Below are positions 1-8,390 of a DNA stretch of 64,000 nt, one piece after another (the first letter of the stretch is position 1; each line of letters begins with the position of its first letter). The notes under the pieces are model-generated. The model saw nothing but the letters and a program-made list of their open reading frames with translations, was not told the DNA's origin and searched no databases. The position numbers were made by a program, and so were the translations under genes. Origin of the DNA: an uncultured Prevotellaceae bacterium (GTDB taxonomy: Bacteria > Bacteroidota > Bacteroidia > Bacteroidales > Bacteroidaceae); the NCBI GenBank assembly GCA_902800185.1, contig CADCDK010000001.1:92023-156022 (forward strand). The letters run 5' to 3'.

Positions 1-123
1 TGTCTTGATCAAGTCTCGTGTCGGCACAAGCTTTCCTTTGTTTTCCCAGAACATCACCTGTTTGTCCATATCGGTAAGCGGCTGACCAGGAATCGCATGC
101 CATCTTTTCTTTTTTAGCTTCAT
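1..123 (-). CDS. N-terminal fragment of an unidentified protein (possibly type I methionine aminopeptidase)
   Basis: Forty-one codons read leftward from an ATG at 123 and run off the window edge, so only the N-terminus is visible. It is basic (MKLKKKRWHAIPG) and ends with VPTRDLIKT. That ending resembles the segment just before the conserved start of the catalytic domain in Bacteroidales methionine aminopeptidases, which would remove the initiator methionine from new proteins. The identification rests on a faint memory of the family and nothing catalytic is inside the window. It lies 13 bases after the HAD gene and is probably the last visible gene of that operon. Confidence 0.4.
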   Translation of the reverse strand, partial: MKLKKKRWHAIPGQPLTDMDKQVMFWENKGKLVPTRDLIKT

Positions 124-136
124 TACTTCTCTTTCT

Positions 137-757
137 CTATTTCAGATATTCATATATGTCTTTCGTCCAGTCAGCCCCATTCTCCGGACAATACGTGCGG
201 AAACCTATCTGACTGGCAGCTGCCACGTTGCGAGGGCCGTCGTCCACAAACAACGTTTCGTGCGGGAACAGACGTTCTTGCGACAAAACGTGTCTAAAGA
301 ACATATCAGCGGGCTTCATCAGCTTCACCTCGTAGCTTCGGTAGATGGCATCGAAATAATCTCTCACGCCATGTCCTTCGCCGTCGAACTCAGGACTTTC
401 CGCCCAGCTTTGCATAAACTCGTTGGTGTTGGAGAGCATGATAATCCGATAACCCTCAGCCCTGAGCTTACGAAGAGCCACAAGATTCCGTCGGGGCAGT
501 TCACCGCAATAGCCCAGCCAGGCATATCGACATTCCTCATACGACACGTCCCTGTTAACAAGACGGCTCAGCTCCTGGCGAAACTCCTCACCAGAAATCT
601 TTCCCAGTTCCAAATCTCCGAAGATGCCTTGTTGCGTATAGGGGTCGAGCCGTTCTTCCGCATCAGCAAGTCCGAGTTGCTTGAAGCGTTCTATGGCTTG
701 CTGCTGGTTCAACGTGATAACAACACCACCGAAGTCAAAAACAATATTTTTAATCAT
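137..757 (-). CDS. HAD-superfamily hydrolase (YihX-like phosphatase)
   Basis: A 206-residue cytosolic haloacid-dehalogenase-type phosphatase. Visible motifs are FDFGGVV with nucleophile Asp8, the motif II Ser109-Asn110 in MLSNTN, the motif III Lys148-Pro149, and the motif IV acidic pair Asp172-Asp173 in FVDDG. The second Asp of motif I is replaced by Gly, as in the YihX group (FDLGNV), which act on sugar phosphates such as alpha-glucose-1-phosphate; the true substrate here cannot be told. A helical cap lies roughly at residues 16-95, which fits subfamily I. It starts 3 bases after the metH stop and is probably co-transcribed with it. Family assignment is firm and substrate unknown. Confidence 0.85.
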   Translation of the reverse strand: MIKNIVFDFGGVVITLNQQQAIERFKQLGLADAEERLDPYTQQGIFGDLELGKISGEEFRQELSRLVNRDVSYEECRYAWLGYCGELPRRNLVALRKLRAEGYRIIMLSNTNEFMQSWAESPEFDGEGHGVRDYFDAIYRSYEVKLMKPADMFFRHVLSQERLFPHETLFVDDGPRNVAAASQIGFRTYCPENGADWTKDIYEYLK

Positions 758-760
758 ACG

Positions 761-3502
761 TTATTTGAATAATTCAAGTTTACTATTGCGTGCTTCCTCT
801 ATCGACAGGAGTTTTTGTTGCTCTGTCTGGAAACTTGTGCGAAGCTCCTGATATTTCTCTGTCAGCTCACGTTTGTATTCTTCCTTCTCTACAGGATTCA
901 AAATTCTGGATAGCGAGACGACATTCTGCGCAGCATCCTTCATCCAGAGGACAGGCCCCCCATACACGGGTGCAATCTTCAACGCCACATGCATCTGGCT
1001 CGTTGTCGCGCCACCTATCAGGATAGGAATCTGCAATCCCGCATGCTCCATCTCTACGGCGACGTTGACCATTTCCTCCAGCGACGGTGTTATCAGACCG
1101 CTCAATCCGATAGCATCAGCATGCTCTTCCTGGGCTTTTCTGACAATCTCCTCTGCGGGCACCATCACGCCCAAGTCTATCACTTCATAGTTATTGCAAG
1201 CCATCACGACTCCAACGATATTCTTGCCGATGTCGTGAACATCACCCTTCACGGTAGCCAGTACTACCCTGCCCGCCTTTGCCGAACCTTCCTTCCGCTC
1301 TTTCTCTATGAATGGCTGAAGTACGGCGACAGCCATCTTCATGGTACGGGCAGCCTTGACAACCTGCGGCAGAAACATCTTTCCCTGACCGAAGAGTTCG
1401 CCCACCTCATTCATCCCACTCATCAGCGGTCCTTCAATGATATCCACGGCATGCGGATAGACCGCCAACGCCTCCCGAATATCTTCTTCTATATGGTCTC
1501 CGATTCCTTTCCTGAGTGCATAGGCGAGGCGTGCGTCCAAGGGAAGTCCACGCCATTCCTCCTGTTTCTGAACCGTTTCCACCGTTCCTGCATTTTGCAG
1601 CTCTTTCTCATGGAGTTCATTTGCCAACGCAATCAATCGGTCTGCCGCATCTGAAGAGCGATTCAGGATAACGTCCTCTATGACCTCAAGCTGGTCGGCA
1701 GGAATATCCGAATATGCCACCTTGGTGGCAGGGTTGACAATGCCCATATCCATACCTGCCTTGATGGCATGATAGAGGAACACCGCATGCATGGCCTCGC
1801 GGATATAGTTGTTTCCACGGAACGAGAAGGAAAGGTTGCTCACTCCGCCACTCACATGAGCATGAGGCAGATGCTGCCGAATCCAAGCCGTTGCCCTGAT
1901 GAAGTCCAGCGCATAGCTGTTGTGTTCCTCCATTCCCGTCGCGACAGCAAGGATATTGGGATCAAAGATGATATTTTCCGGCCGCATACCCACGACATCG
2001 GTCAGGATGCAATAGGAGCGTTCTGCTATCTGTATGCGTCGTTCATACGTCGTGGCCTGGCCCTCTTCGTCGAAGCACATCACCACCACAGCGGCACCCA
2101 ATCGTTTTACCTCGCTGGCGTGGCGAATGAAGACCTCCTCACCCTCCTTCAGCGAGATGCTGTTGACAACCGACTTGCCCTGAAGACATTTCAACCCAGT
2201 CATCACAACTTCCCAGTCTGAGGAGTCAATCATGACGGGAACCTTCGAAATCTCTGGCTCCGATGCTATCAGGCGGAGGAACTTCTCCATCTCGCTCCTT
2301 GCGTCGAGAAGTCCGTCGTCCATGTTGACATCAATTACCATCGCCCCGCTCCCCACCTGCTTGCGGGCTATGCTGAGCGCCTCGTCGTATTGCTTTTCCT
2401 TGATGAGGCGCAGAAATTTTCTTGAACCCGCCACGTTGCAGCGTTCTCCGACATTGACAAACACCTCGGACGTAGTCTTCATGACATCAATACCCGACAG
2501 CAGCAGAGAAACGTCACGTGACAGCGGTTGATGAGGAGACACGCCCTCCGCCATTTCTGCATAGCGGCGAATGAACTCGTCGTCGGTGCCACAACACCCG
2601 CCAATAACGTTGACCAGTCCCTCATGGATATACTCCGCTATCTGTGGAGCCATCGAGTCGGCAGTCTCATCATACTCACCCAGGGAGTTGGGGAGCCCGG
2701 CATTGGGATAGGCACTAATATAATAAGGTGAGCACTGGGCAAGCTGCTTGATGTAGGGTTTCATCTGTGCAGCACCAAACGAGCAGTTCAGTCCCACCGA
2801 GAAGATGTCATAGCCGCTGATACTGGCAAGGAAAGCCTCCATGGTCTGTCCGCTTAGTGTTCTTCCTGCCAAGTCGCTCAATGTGACGCTGAGCATGATA
2901 GGCAGTTGTATGCCATGTTTCGCCATCACCTGTGTAGAAGCATCAATGGCTGCTTTGGCATTCAACGTGTCGAAGATGGTCTCGATGAGAATAGCGTCCA
3001 CCCCACCCTCTATCAGGCCGTCTACCTGTTCAGCGTAAGCATCGTAGAGCTCGTCATAGGTAATATCACGATAGGCGGGGTCACTCACGTCGGGACTCAT
3101 GGAAGCTGTCTTGTTAGTGGGACCTACCGATCCGCACACAAAGCGCGGCTTCTCTTTGGTGGCATATTCGTCAGCAGCCTGTCGTGCCAGTCGGGCGCCA
3201 GCCAAAGCCATCTCTCTGGCATAGTCTCCCAACAGGTAGTCGGCTTGCGAGATGCGCTGCGAGGAGAACGTGTTGGTCTCTATCAGGTCGGCACCTGCTG
3301 CCAGATACCTGCGGTGAATATCGAGGATTACATCGGGGCGGGTCAGGTTCAGCACGTCGTTGTTGCCTTTCAGCTGTATGTCGCTGTCCTTTAGTCGGGA
3401 GCCACGGAAGTCACCTTCAGAAAGTCCATATTTCTGAATCATCGTCCCCATTGCTCCGTCGAGAATGAGAATCTTCCATTTCACCAGTTCCTTCATCCCC
3501 AT
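761..3502 (-). CDS. metH: Cobalamin-dependent methionine synthase lacking the activation domain
   Basis: Transfers a methyl group from methyltetrahydrofolate through cobalamin to homocysteine, giving methionine. From the ATG at 3502 the protein has 913 residues. In order there is a homocysteine/zinc domain (Cys240 in GLNCSFGA, Cys303-Cys304 in GGCCGT), a pterin domain (around residues 345-610), a cobalamin cap, and a B12 Rossmann domain with DVHDIG and lower-axial ligand His756. The chain ends soon after the B12 domain. The AdoMet-binding reactivation domain of the roughly 1,230-residue E. coli enzyme is missing and is not encoded in this window. A GTG at 3538 would add 12 residues, but GGAGAGAGG sits 9 bases before the ATG at 3502, which is therefore preferred. 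It follows smpB in the operon. Confidence 0.95.
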   Translation of the reverse strand: MGMKELVKWKILILDGAMGTMIQKYGLSEGDFRGSRLKDSDIQLKGNNDVLNLTRPDVILDIHRRYLAAGADLIETNTFSSQRISQADYLLGDYAREMALAGARLARQAADEYATKEKPRFVCGSVGPTNKTASMSPDVSDPAYRDITYDELYDAYAEQVDGLIEGGVDAILIETIFDTLNAKAAIDASTQVMAKHGIQLPIMLSVTLSDLAGRTLSGQTMEAFLASISGYDIFSVGLNCSFGAAQMKPYIKQLAQCSPYYISAYPNAGLPNSLGEYDETADSMAPQIAEYIHEGLVNVIGGCCGTDDEFIRRYAEMAEGVSPHQPLSRDVSLLLSGIDVMKTTSEVFVNVGERCNVAGSRKFLRLIKEKQYDEALSIARKQVGSGAMVIDVNMDDGLLDARSEMEKFLRLIASEPEISKVPVMIDSSDWEVVMTGLKCLQGKSVVNSISLKEGEEVFIRHASEVKRLGAAVVVMCFDEEGQATTYERRIQIAERSYCILTDVVGMRPENIIFDPNILAVATGMEEHNSYALDFIRATAWIRQHLPHAHVSGGVSNLSFSFRGNNYIREAMHAVFLYHAIKAGMDMGIVNPATKVAYSDIPADQLEVIEDVILNRSSDAADRLIALANELHEKELQNAGTVETVQKQEEWRGLPLDARLAYALRKGIGDHIEEDIREALAVYPHAVDIIEGPLMSGMNEVGELFGQGKMFLPQVVKAARTMKMAVAVLQPFIEKERKEGSAKAGRVVLATVKGDVHDIGKNIVGVVMACNNYEVIDLGVMVPAEEIVRKAQEEHADAIGLSGLITPSLEEMVNVAVEMEHAGLQIPILIGGATTSQMHVALKIAPVYGGPVLWMKDAAQNVVSLSRILNPVEKEEYKRELTEKYQELRTSFQTEQQKLLSIEEARNSKLELFK

Positions 3503-3511
3503 CAAATTATT

Positions 3512-3539
3512 CCTCTCTCCACACTCCACGTTCCACACT
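3512..3539. repeat. 7-bp tandem repeat at the smpB-metH junction
   Basis: Four 7-base units on the minus strand: AGTGTGG, AACGTGG, AGTGTGG and AGAGAGG. They begin at the smpB stop codon and end as the purine-rich stretch that serves as the metH ribosome-binding site. Same period as repeats elsewhere in the window, but a different sequence. Confidence 0.7.
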
Positions 3540-4018
3540 CAATACCTCTTGATGGCACGATCCATCTCCCTGCGATCCTCTTTCTCCTTCATGGTCTGTC
3601 GCTTGTCATACTGCTTCTTGCCTCGACAAAGGGCAATGTCCACTTTGGCACGTCCGTGTTCGTCGATGAAGACAAGTGTGGGTACAATGGTGTAGCCGGG
3701 TTGTTTGGTTGCTTCGTCCAGTTTGTTGATTTCGCGCTTGGTAAGCAGCAGCTTTCTTTCGCGCTTGGCTTCGTGGTTGGCATACGAGCCGTAGAAGTAG
3801 GGCGAGATATTCATCCCTTTCACCCACATCTCACCACGGTCTATATAGCAATAGGTGTCCACGAGCGATGCCTTGCCCGCGCGTATGGACTTGATTTCCG
3901 TACCCGTGAGCACAATACCGGCCGTCAGCTCGTCAACGAAGAAATACTCAAACGAGGCCTTCTTGTTCTTTATCTGTACAGGACTCTTCTTCCGAAGTTC
4001 CTCTTGCTGCTTGTTCAT
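3539..4018 (-). CDS. smpB: SsrA-binding protein SmpB
   Basis: A 159-residue partner of tmRNA in trans-translation, delivering tmRNA to stalled ribosomes. The family signature is clear: an early block around residues 17-45 with [20 protein letters not shown], then the KASLVDTY segment, the [14 protein letters not shown] block and the [13 protein letters not shown] core. The basic C-terminal tail, which enters the mRNA channel, is seen as [16 protein letters not shown]. Its ATG overlaps the TGA of the preceding DMP19 gene (ATGA), which suggests translational coupling. No tmRNA gene was seen in the window. Confidence 0.97.
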   Translation of the reverse strand: MNKQQEELRKKSPVQIKNKKASFEYFFVDELTAGIVLTGTEIKSIRAGKASLVDTYCYIDRGEMWVKGMNISPYFYGSYANHEAKRERKLLLTKREINKLDEATKQPGYTIVPTLVFIDEHGRAKVDIALCRGKKQYDKRQTMKEKEDRREMDRAIKRY

Positions 4019-4518
4019 ACTATATTTGCAAAGTTTTCAATATGCTCGTCCACATAGTGGGCAAGCTGTGCCGTCCATTCCTCCTCGTTCTCTACGAACT
4101 CATCGTCGAGCTCGTCAAACTGCGGGAACTGTTCGAAAAGAGCCATGAACTCCTCCTCGGAGCAGTCTCTCTCCAGCTGTTCTCGGCTTGCTCCATAGAG
4201 CTTATGAGCCCTGTTCATCAGCCGGTAGAGGTCGCGAAGCCCCATCTCCCTCATGGCCTTGGCGAATGGGTTGCGGAAGAAGAATGGACCGTAGCCGTTA
4301 TGAATCAGTTGAACGAAACCGCCGTCCATCACCTCATCCCTGAGTATATGATAAGCCAGAAGGGAGATTTGACTGGCGTTCAGCTGCGTCATCGCCTCTG
4401 CCGTCAGCTCACCACCAACAGCCTCATAAATGGCATCCACAAACACCTGAAGGAACTCGTCCATTCCTTCACGACTTGCCCGCTCAAGAGCCTGGTTCGT
4501 TACTTTTACCTCAGTCAT
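4015..4518 (-). CDS. DMP19-family protein
   Basis: A 167-residue, acidic, mostly helical soluble protein. It matches the DMP19 family, whose founder from shrimp white spot virus is a DNA-mimic protein; the bacterial members have no settled role. Conserved-looking blocks are [20 protein letters not shown] (about residues 55-75), [10 protein letters not shown] and an acidic tail [15 protein letters not shown]. There is no signal peptide or membrane segment. It lies 53 bases after yggS and overlaps smpB by 4 bases, so it is an operon member. The family call comes from memory of Bacteroides homologues; function is unassigned. Confidence 0.8.
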   Translation of the reverse strand: MTEVKVTNQALERASREGMDEFLQVFVDAIYEAVGGELTAEAMTQLNASQISLLAYHILRDEVMDGGFVQLIHNGYGPFFFRNPFAKAMREMGLRDLYRLMNRAHKLYGASREQLERDCSEEEFMALFEQFPQFDELDDEFVENEEEWTAQLAHYVDEHIENFANIV

Positions 4519-4571
4519 TTTTCTTCTTTCTTCCCGTTGTTATTTAGAGAACCTATCGCTACGCATAGAAG

Positions 4572-5237
4572 TTATACTCTCCGACCGAAAATCAGGGTTC
4601 CTACCCTAACCATCGTCGAGCGGCATTCGAGGGCAATGGGATAATCGTCGCTCATGCCCCATGAACGCTCGCAGAAGTAGTCGGCATCGGCAAACCACCG
4701 CTCTTTCACCTCATCGAAGAAATCGGCGGCAGTCATCATCTCACGGCGAATCTGGGAATCGTCGTCCACATTCGATGCCATCATCATCAGGCCACAGATG
4801 CGCACGTTCCTCAGCTCGCGCCATTCGCCTTCGTCGAGCATCTGTCGGCAGGCATCCAACGTAAATCCATACTTGCTGGCCTCCTGTGCAATGTGAAGCT
4901 CCAACAGCACGTCGATGACACGTTCATGACGGGCAGCCTGCTTATTGATCTCACGAAGCAGTTTCAACGAGTCCACCGCCTCAATCATCGTAATATACGG
5001 AGCGATGAACCTCACCTTGTTTGTTTGCAGATGACCGATGAAGTGCCAGCGAATATCCTTGGGCAGGACCTGCACCTTGCGCGAGAGTTCCTGCTCATGA
5101 CTTTCACCGAAGATGCGCTGACCGGCCTCATAAGCCTCCATCAGCTCCTCCTCGGGATGGAACTTGCTCACCGCCACGAGCCTGACGCCCTTAGGCAAAC
5201 TCTGGCTTACTCTCTGCAGATTTTGGCTGATGCTCAT
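4572..5237 (-). CDS. yggS: YggS/PLPBP-family pyridoxal-phosphate homeostasis protein
   Basis: A 221-residue PLP-binding protein of alanine-racemase fold type III. It buffers cellular pyridoxal phosphate and has no firm catalytic role. The PLP lysine lies in RLVAVSKFHP near the N-terminus, with RIFGESHEQEL, WHFIGHLQTNK, a variable middle (GLMMMAS) and the closing RSTMVRVGTLIFG phosphate-binding loop. A longer reading from 5273 exists, but family members begin as here (MSISQNL), so the ATG at 5237 is chosen; one at 5243 is also possible. The first 47 bases overlap the end of the DUF4494 gene, implying coupled translation. Confidence 0.92.
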   Translation of the reverse strand: MSISQNLQRVSQSLPKGVRLVAVSKFHPEEELMEAYEAGQRIFGESHEQELSRKVQVLPKDIRWHFIGHLQTNKVRFIAPYITMIEAVDSLKLLREINKQAARHERVIDVLLELHIAQEASKYGFTLDACRQMLDEGEWRELRNVRICGLMMMASNVDDDSQIRREMMTAADFFDEVKERWFADADYFCERSWGMSDDYPIALECRSTMVRVGTLIFGRRV

Positions 5238-5667
5238 AGACATCCATGATTTTGGTTTCGGCAATGTTGGCAATCACGTAGTCAATCATCGTGCCACTCA
5301 TCACCTCTTCAATATTCTTGACAGCCGCATTGAAAGTCGATGCCTGCACAAGGTAGGTCACCGTCGAGCGTTTCTCCTTCTCCGTTTTCTCGTCAATAGT
5401 GATGAACGAGAGCTTGGTCTTGTACCAACGGTCATCATTGTCATTCTCGCTGAAGAATATCTCGCCGTATGCGGCAGGTGTGATGTTGCGTACCTCAAAC
5501 TCACCGCTGACGTATGCCGACATCTCTGCCGTAATCTTCTCTTCGGCCTCTCCAAACGAGAGTGCGTCCACCACATACGTCTCGGAAACCTTCTTGGTCA
5601 TTCCGTCTTCCATCTGGCGCTCATACCTCACCAGACACTCATACCAGTTTGCTGTTCTGCTTCTCAT
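5191..5667 (-). CDS. DUF4494 family protein
   Basis: A 158-residue soluble protein of a family known mainly from Bacteroidales. It opens with NWYECLVRYERQMEDG, followed by TYVVDALSFGEAEEKITAEM and a repeat-like block later (VTYLVQASTFNAAVKNIEEVM), suggesting two related beta-alpha halves at about residues 5-75 and 80-145. No catalytic motif, signal peptide or membrane segment is visible, and no function is known to me. It is the first gene of the operon, with a TAnnTTTGC box about 65 bases upstream, and its 3' end overlaps yggS. Confidence 0.85.
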   Translation of the reverse strand: MRSRTANWYECLVRYERQMEDGMTKKVSETYVVDALSFGEAEEKITAEMSAYVSGEFEVRNITPAAYGEIFFSENDNDDRWYKTKLSFITIDEKTEKEKRSTVTYLVQASTFNAAVKNIEEVMSGTMIDYVIANIAETKIMDVYEHQPKSAESKPEFA

Positions 5668-5731
5668 ATTATTTATTGTTTTTCTCTATCGTCTTTATAA
5701 ATTCCTTACGACGATTTACCAATATTTGATT

Positions 5732-5740
5732 GCAAAGGTA
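5732..5740 (-). promoter_or_regulatory. -7 promoter element for the DUF4494-yggS-smpB-metH operon
   Basis: TACCTTTGC on the minus strand matches the Bacteroidetes -7 consensus TAnnTTTGC and sits 64 bases before the DUF4494 ATG. No TTTG lies at the usual 19-21-base spacing; the nearest is only 12 bases upstream. Confidence 0.7.
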
Positions 5741-5768
5741 TCAAAAATCTTTCAAACATAGACATTTA

Positions 5769-5789
5769 AAATCTCAAATCTCAAATCTC
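5769..5789. repeat. 7-bp tandem repeat upstream of a promoter
   Basis: Three perfect copies of AAATCTC on the plus strand, about 28 bases upstream of the -7 element at 5732-5740, in the expected -33 to -45 region. Confidence 0.8.
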
Positions 5790-5823
5790 AGTTAAAAAAA
5801 ATGTCACTTTCCTCTCAAAAGCC

Positions 5824-6020
5824 TGCTTTGAGATGCTAAAAGCATTGTTTTGAGGAGCTAAAAGCATTGTTTTGAGGTGCTAAAAGCACTGTTTTGAGCT
5901 TCTGAAAGCACCGCTCTTAGGCATTCGAAACATATGAGAGCCCTACGAGGTTATTGACGAAGCAACAAGTAAACAATGCTTTGAGGAGCTTGGAACATTG
6001 CTTTGACAAGACAGAAAAAA
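5824..6020. repeat. 22-bp interspersed repeat array A
   Basis: Units begin at 5824, 5846, 5868, 5890 and 5912 with exact 22-base spacing and decay toward the last. A further unit lies at 5977-5998 and a partial one at 5999-6020. A unit opens with TGCTTTGAGG and closes with TGCTAAAAGCA plus one base. Its ends TGCTTT and AAAGCA are complementary (6-bp stem, 9-base loop), and unit junctions form palindromes such as AAAGCATTGCTTT. This fills most of the gene-free stretch 5741-6014; no open frame or RNA gene was recognised there. The same unit occurs at 43708-43839. Confidence 0.9.
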
Positions 6021-6051
6021 AACAATCCGAACCGCCGGAGCGATTCGGACT
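6015..6051 (-). terminator. Rho-independent terminator after the PpiD-like gene
   Basis: Reading the minus strand, 6051-6024 folds into a 12-bp stem closed by a UCCG tetraloop, with two G-U pairs and otherwise perfect. One base later a run of eight T follows (6022-6015). It lies 26 bases past the stop at 6078. Confidence 0.92.
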
Positions 6052-6077
6052 GCTTGGTTTATCCTTGAAGTAACGCT

Positions 6078-8234
6078 TTAGAAGAACAGGTAGCGGTTGT
6101 CTTTCACATTCGCCTTGATGTAGAGCTCTTGCAGAGAGAGGCGACGTGTGTAGGACTGACGCAGACGGGCCTCAATAGCCTTGTCGTCGAACTTGGCATT
6201 GGCACGCTGTGCCTTGTCAACAACCTGGAAGAGGAACACACCGCCCTCACCCTTCACGGGAGCTGCCGAGAATTGTCCCTTTGCGGTTGCTGCTACGGCT
6301 CCGCTAAGTGCAGACTCGCCAGTAGAGGTAAGGGGAACAAAGACGGGAGCGGAGAAGGTTACCTGTGCAACGCTATCAACAATAACGGCACCCTTGGCCT
6401 TCGCAGCATCGATGCTGTTGACACCCTTTACCTTTGCCATCAGCTGCTCGGCCTTCTTGTCCTTCACAACCTCGGCCTTCAGCATCTCAGCCACGATAGG
6501 ATCGTCAGCTGAACGATAGCCAATGGGGTGAATCTTGTCGAGAATCACTACAAGCAGGTGATTGTTGTCACCACACTCATACATGGGAGAGATGGTTCCT
6601 TCCTTAGCATCGAAGATCCACTTCAGGGCCTCGCGGGTTCCACGAATGTTGGCAAGATAGTGGAGGGCTGTAGTGAGATCCTTGGCATCCTGTACCTTGT
6701 AGCCACTCTTCTCGGCATTCTTAACCATATCCTCAGCCTTCTGGTTTGCACTTACGAAAGAGCTGAACTTATTGTAGGCTGCTGAATAGGTGTCCTTAGA
6801 GAAGTCGATGGTCTTCTTCACGACGGCTGCGGTGTACTTGGTCTTCACATCGCGGCGATCCAGTACCTGAAGCACGATGTTGCCCTGTGTGAGAGTGATG
6901 TTCTTAATCGTACCTGCGGGAAGGGTGAAGAGGTCGTTGATGTAGCCCTTGGTATCCTTGTCCATAGAAGGAGCATTCTGATACTGACGGGTGGTAATCC
7001 ATGTCTTCTCGCCCTGCTGACCATATTTCTTGGCAATCTGCTCGAAGTCGGCACCTGCCATCAGCGCTGTATAGATGGAGTCGGCAGTCTTGTGAGCAGC
7101 CTCAGCTGTCTCGCCGCCAACCTGAATCTGACGATACTGGATAGAATCGGGAAGCTGCTGCTTGTCAACAAGCTTGACGAGATTGAGCGTGTTGTCGGCC
7201 TTTGTCTCGAAGGGACCGGTAACACTTCCTACAGCCATTGAGTCGAGCTGCTGGGCAATATCGTGGGGGAAGGCTTCTTTCAGCACGGGCAGACCGAGAT
7301 AAGAAACCAGCGAGGTGCTCTTGCGCACGACCTCATCGGGATTCTCGGCGGTTGCAAGCTGAGCAGAATAGTCGGCAAAGAGCTTGTTGAGCTCGGTACG
7401 GTCGGCGACAGATGCTTCAACAACGATGTCAACATACTTGACATCACGGGTCTCCATGGTCTGTCTGATACCAGTACGTCCGTTGTAAAGGGTCTCCTTA
7501 AGCTCATCGTACTTGGCCTGAAGCTCACTCTGAGAGGGTTCTACACTTGCGTCGGCAACGGTAGAGTAAGGCAACACAGCAAGACGAAGGGTGCTCTCCT
7601 CCGACTCCTCGTCAAAGGCACGCTTGGCCTCTACGGGGTTAGAGAGAATGCAATGAGAGAGAAGGCTCTCATACTTCTGAGAGAGCGTCTGCAGACGAAG
7701 GGTCTTCTCAATATAGTTCCAATAGCGGTAGATAGCCTCATACTGCTGTGCCACCTGCGGATTTGCCTGCGATTTGTAGTCGGCAAGGAACTTCTGCAGG
7801 GCATTCACGTCGAAGCGACCTGTCTGCTGGTTGTAGAAAGGAGTCTGCATCAGCATGGGGTTGGTGCCCTGACGAAGAATGTTCTGGAGCTCTTCGTCGG
7901 TAACAGTCAGGCCCAGAGCCTTTGCCTCTTTCTCGTAGATGCGTCCCTGAACATACACGTTCCATACGTTGTCCTTAACCCAGTTGAGCTGGTCCTCGTT
8001 CAGGTTGTCTGTGTTCTGCTGGAGTTTGATCACCTCGCTGAACTCGTCAACGAGTTTCTGGAACTCCTGAACGTTGATTTTCTCTCCATACACTTCACCG
8101 ACTTGCTGCCGCTGGTCATTACGAGAAGACTCGCATGAACGGAACAACTCTTCGGCAATAAATGCAAACAGGGCCAACGCGATTACTCCTACGAGAATGG
8201 GGCCCCAACTTCTGATTTTTCCAATTGCTGCCAT
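6078..8234 (-). CDS. PpiD/SurA-like peptidyl-prolyl isomerase, membrane anchored
   Basis: A 718-residue periplasmic folding factor held in the inner membrane by one N-terminal helix (about residues 12-30, ILVGVIALALFAFIAEELF). A SurA_N-like helical region follows (about 45-200). The parvulin-type domain spans roughly 362-460 (IQYRQIQVGG, GADFEQIAKKYGQQG, LPAGTIKNI). The C-terminal 250 residues resemble a second, degenerate chaperone segment. PpiD proteins assist folding of outer-membrane and secreted proteins at the Sec translocon. It has its own promoter at 8316-8351 and a strong terminator. The neighbouring CNNM, lptC and barrel genes fit an envelope role. Confidence 0.92.
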   Translation of the reverse strand: MAAIGKIRSWGPILVGVIALALFAFIAEELFRSCESSRNDQRQQVGEVYGEKINVQEFQKLVDEFSEVIKLQQNTDNLNEDQLNWVKDNVWNVYVQGRIYEKEAKALGLTVTDEELQNILRQGTNPMLMQTPFYNQQTGRFDVNALQKFLADYKSQANPQVAQQYEAIYRYWNYIEKTLRLQTLSQKYESLLSHCILSNPVEAKRAFDEESEESTLRLAVLPYSTVADASVEPSQSELQAKYDELKETLYNGRTGIRQTMETRDVKYVDIVVEASVADRTELNKLFADYSAQLATAENPDEVVRKSTSLVSYLGLPVLKEAFPHDIAQQLDSMAVGSVTGPFETKADNTLNLVKLVDKQQLPDSIQYRQIQVGGETAEAAHKTADSIYTALMAGADFEQIAKKYGQQGEKTWITTRQYQNAPSMDKDTKGYINDLFTLPAGTIKNITLTQGNIVLQVLDRRDVKTKYTAAVVKKTIDFSKDTYSAAYNKFSSFVSANQKAEDMVKNAEKSGYKVQDAKDLTTALHYLANIRGTREALKWIFDAKEGTISPMYECGDNNHLLVVILDKIHPIGYRSADDPIVAEMLKAEVVKDKKAEQLMAKVKGVNSIDAAKAKGAVIVDSVAQVTFSAPVFVPLTSTGESALSGAVAATAKGQFSAAPVKGEGGVFLFQVVDKAQRANAKFDDKAIEARLRQSYTRRLSLQELYIKANVKDNRYLFF

Positions 8235-8315
8235 TTTTCTTTTTTTGTTTTTTATTTTATTGTTTTTTTTGCTAATGAAATGTTTTGTCTGCTTGGTTTA
8301 TTCAGAAAAAGCGCA

Positions 8316-8351
8316 CAAAGTTACAAAAAAGTTATTAAACAAGGGAACAAA
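8316..8351 (-). promoter_or_regulatory. Promoter of the PpiD-like gene
   Basis: Minus-strand TAACTTTG at 8323-8316. Two candidate -33 elements lie upstream: TTG at 8342-8340 with a 16-base spacer, and TTTG at 8351-8348 with a 24-base spacer. The -7 match is good and the spacing is not ideal for either partner. Confidence 0.65.
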
Positions 8352-8390
8352 TTAGGGCAAAAAATGCTTTTTAGTCCTTTTCTCTGCCCT

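Noticed and set aside
5824-6020. CRISPR array
   Set aside because: The whole 22-base unit is repeated with gradual decay; there are no constant repeats with unrelated spacers, and no cas gene is near.
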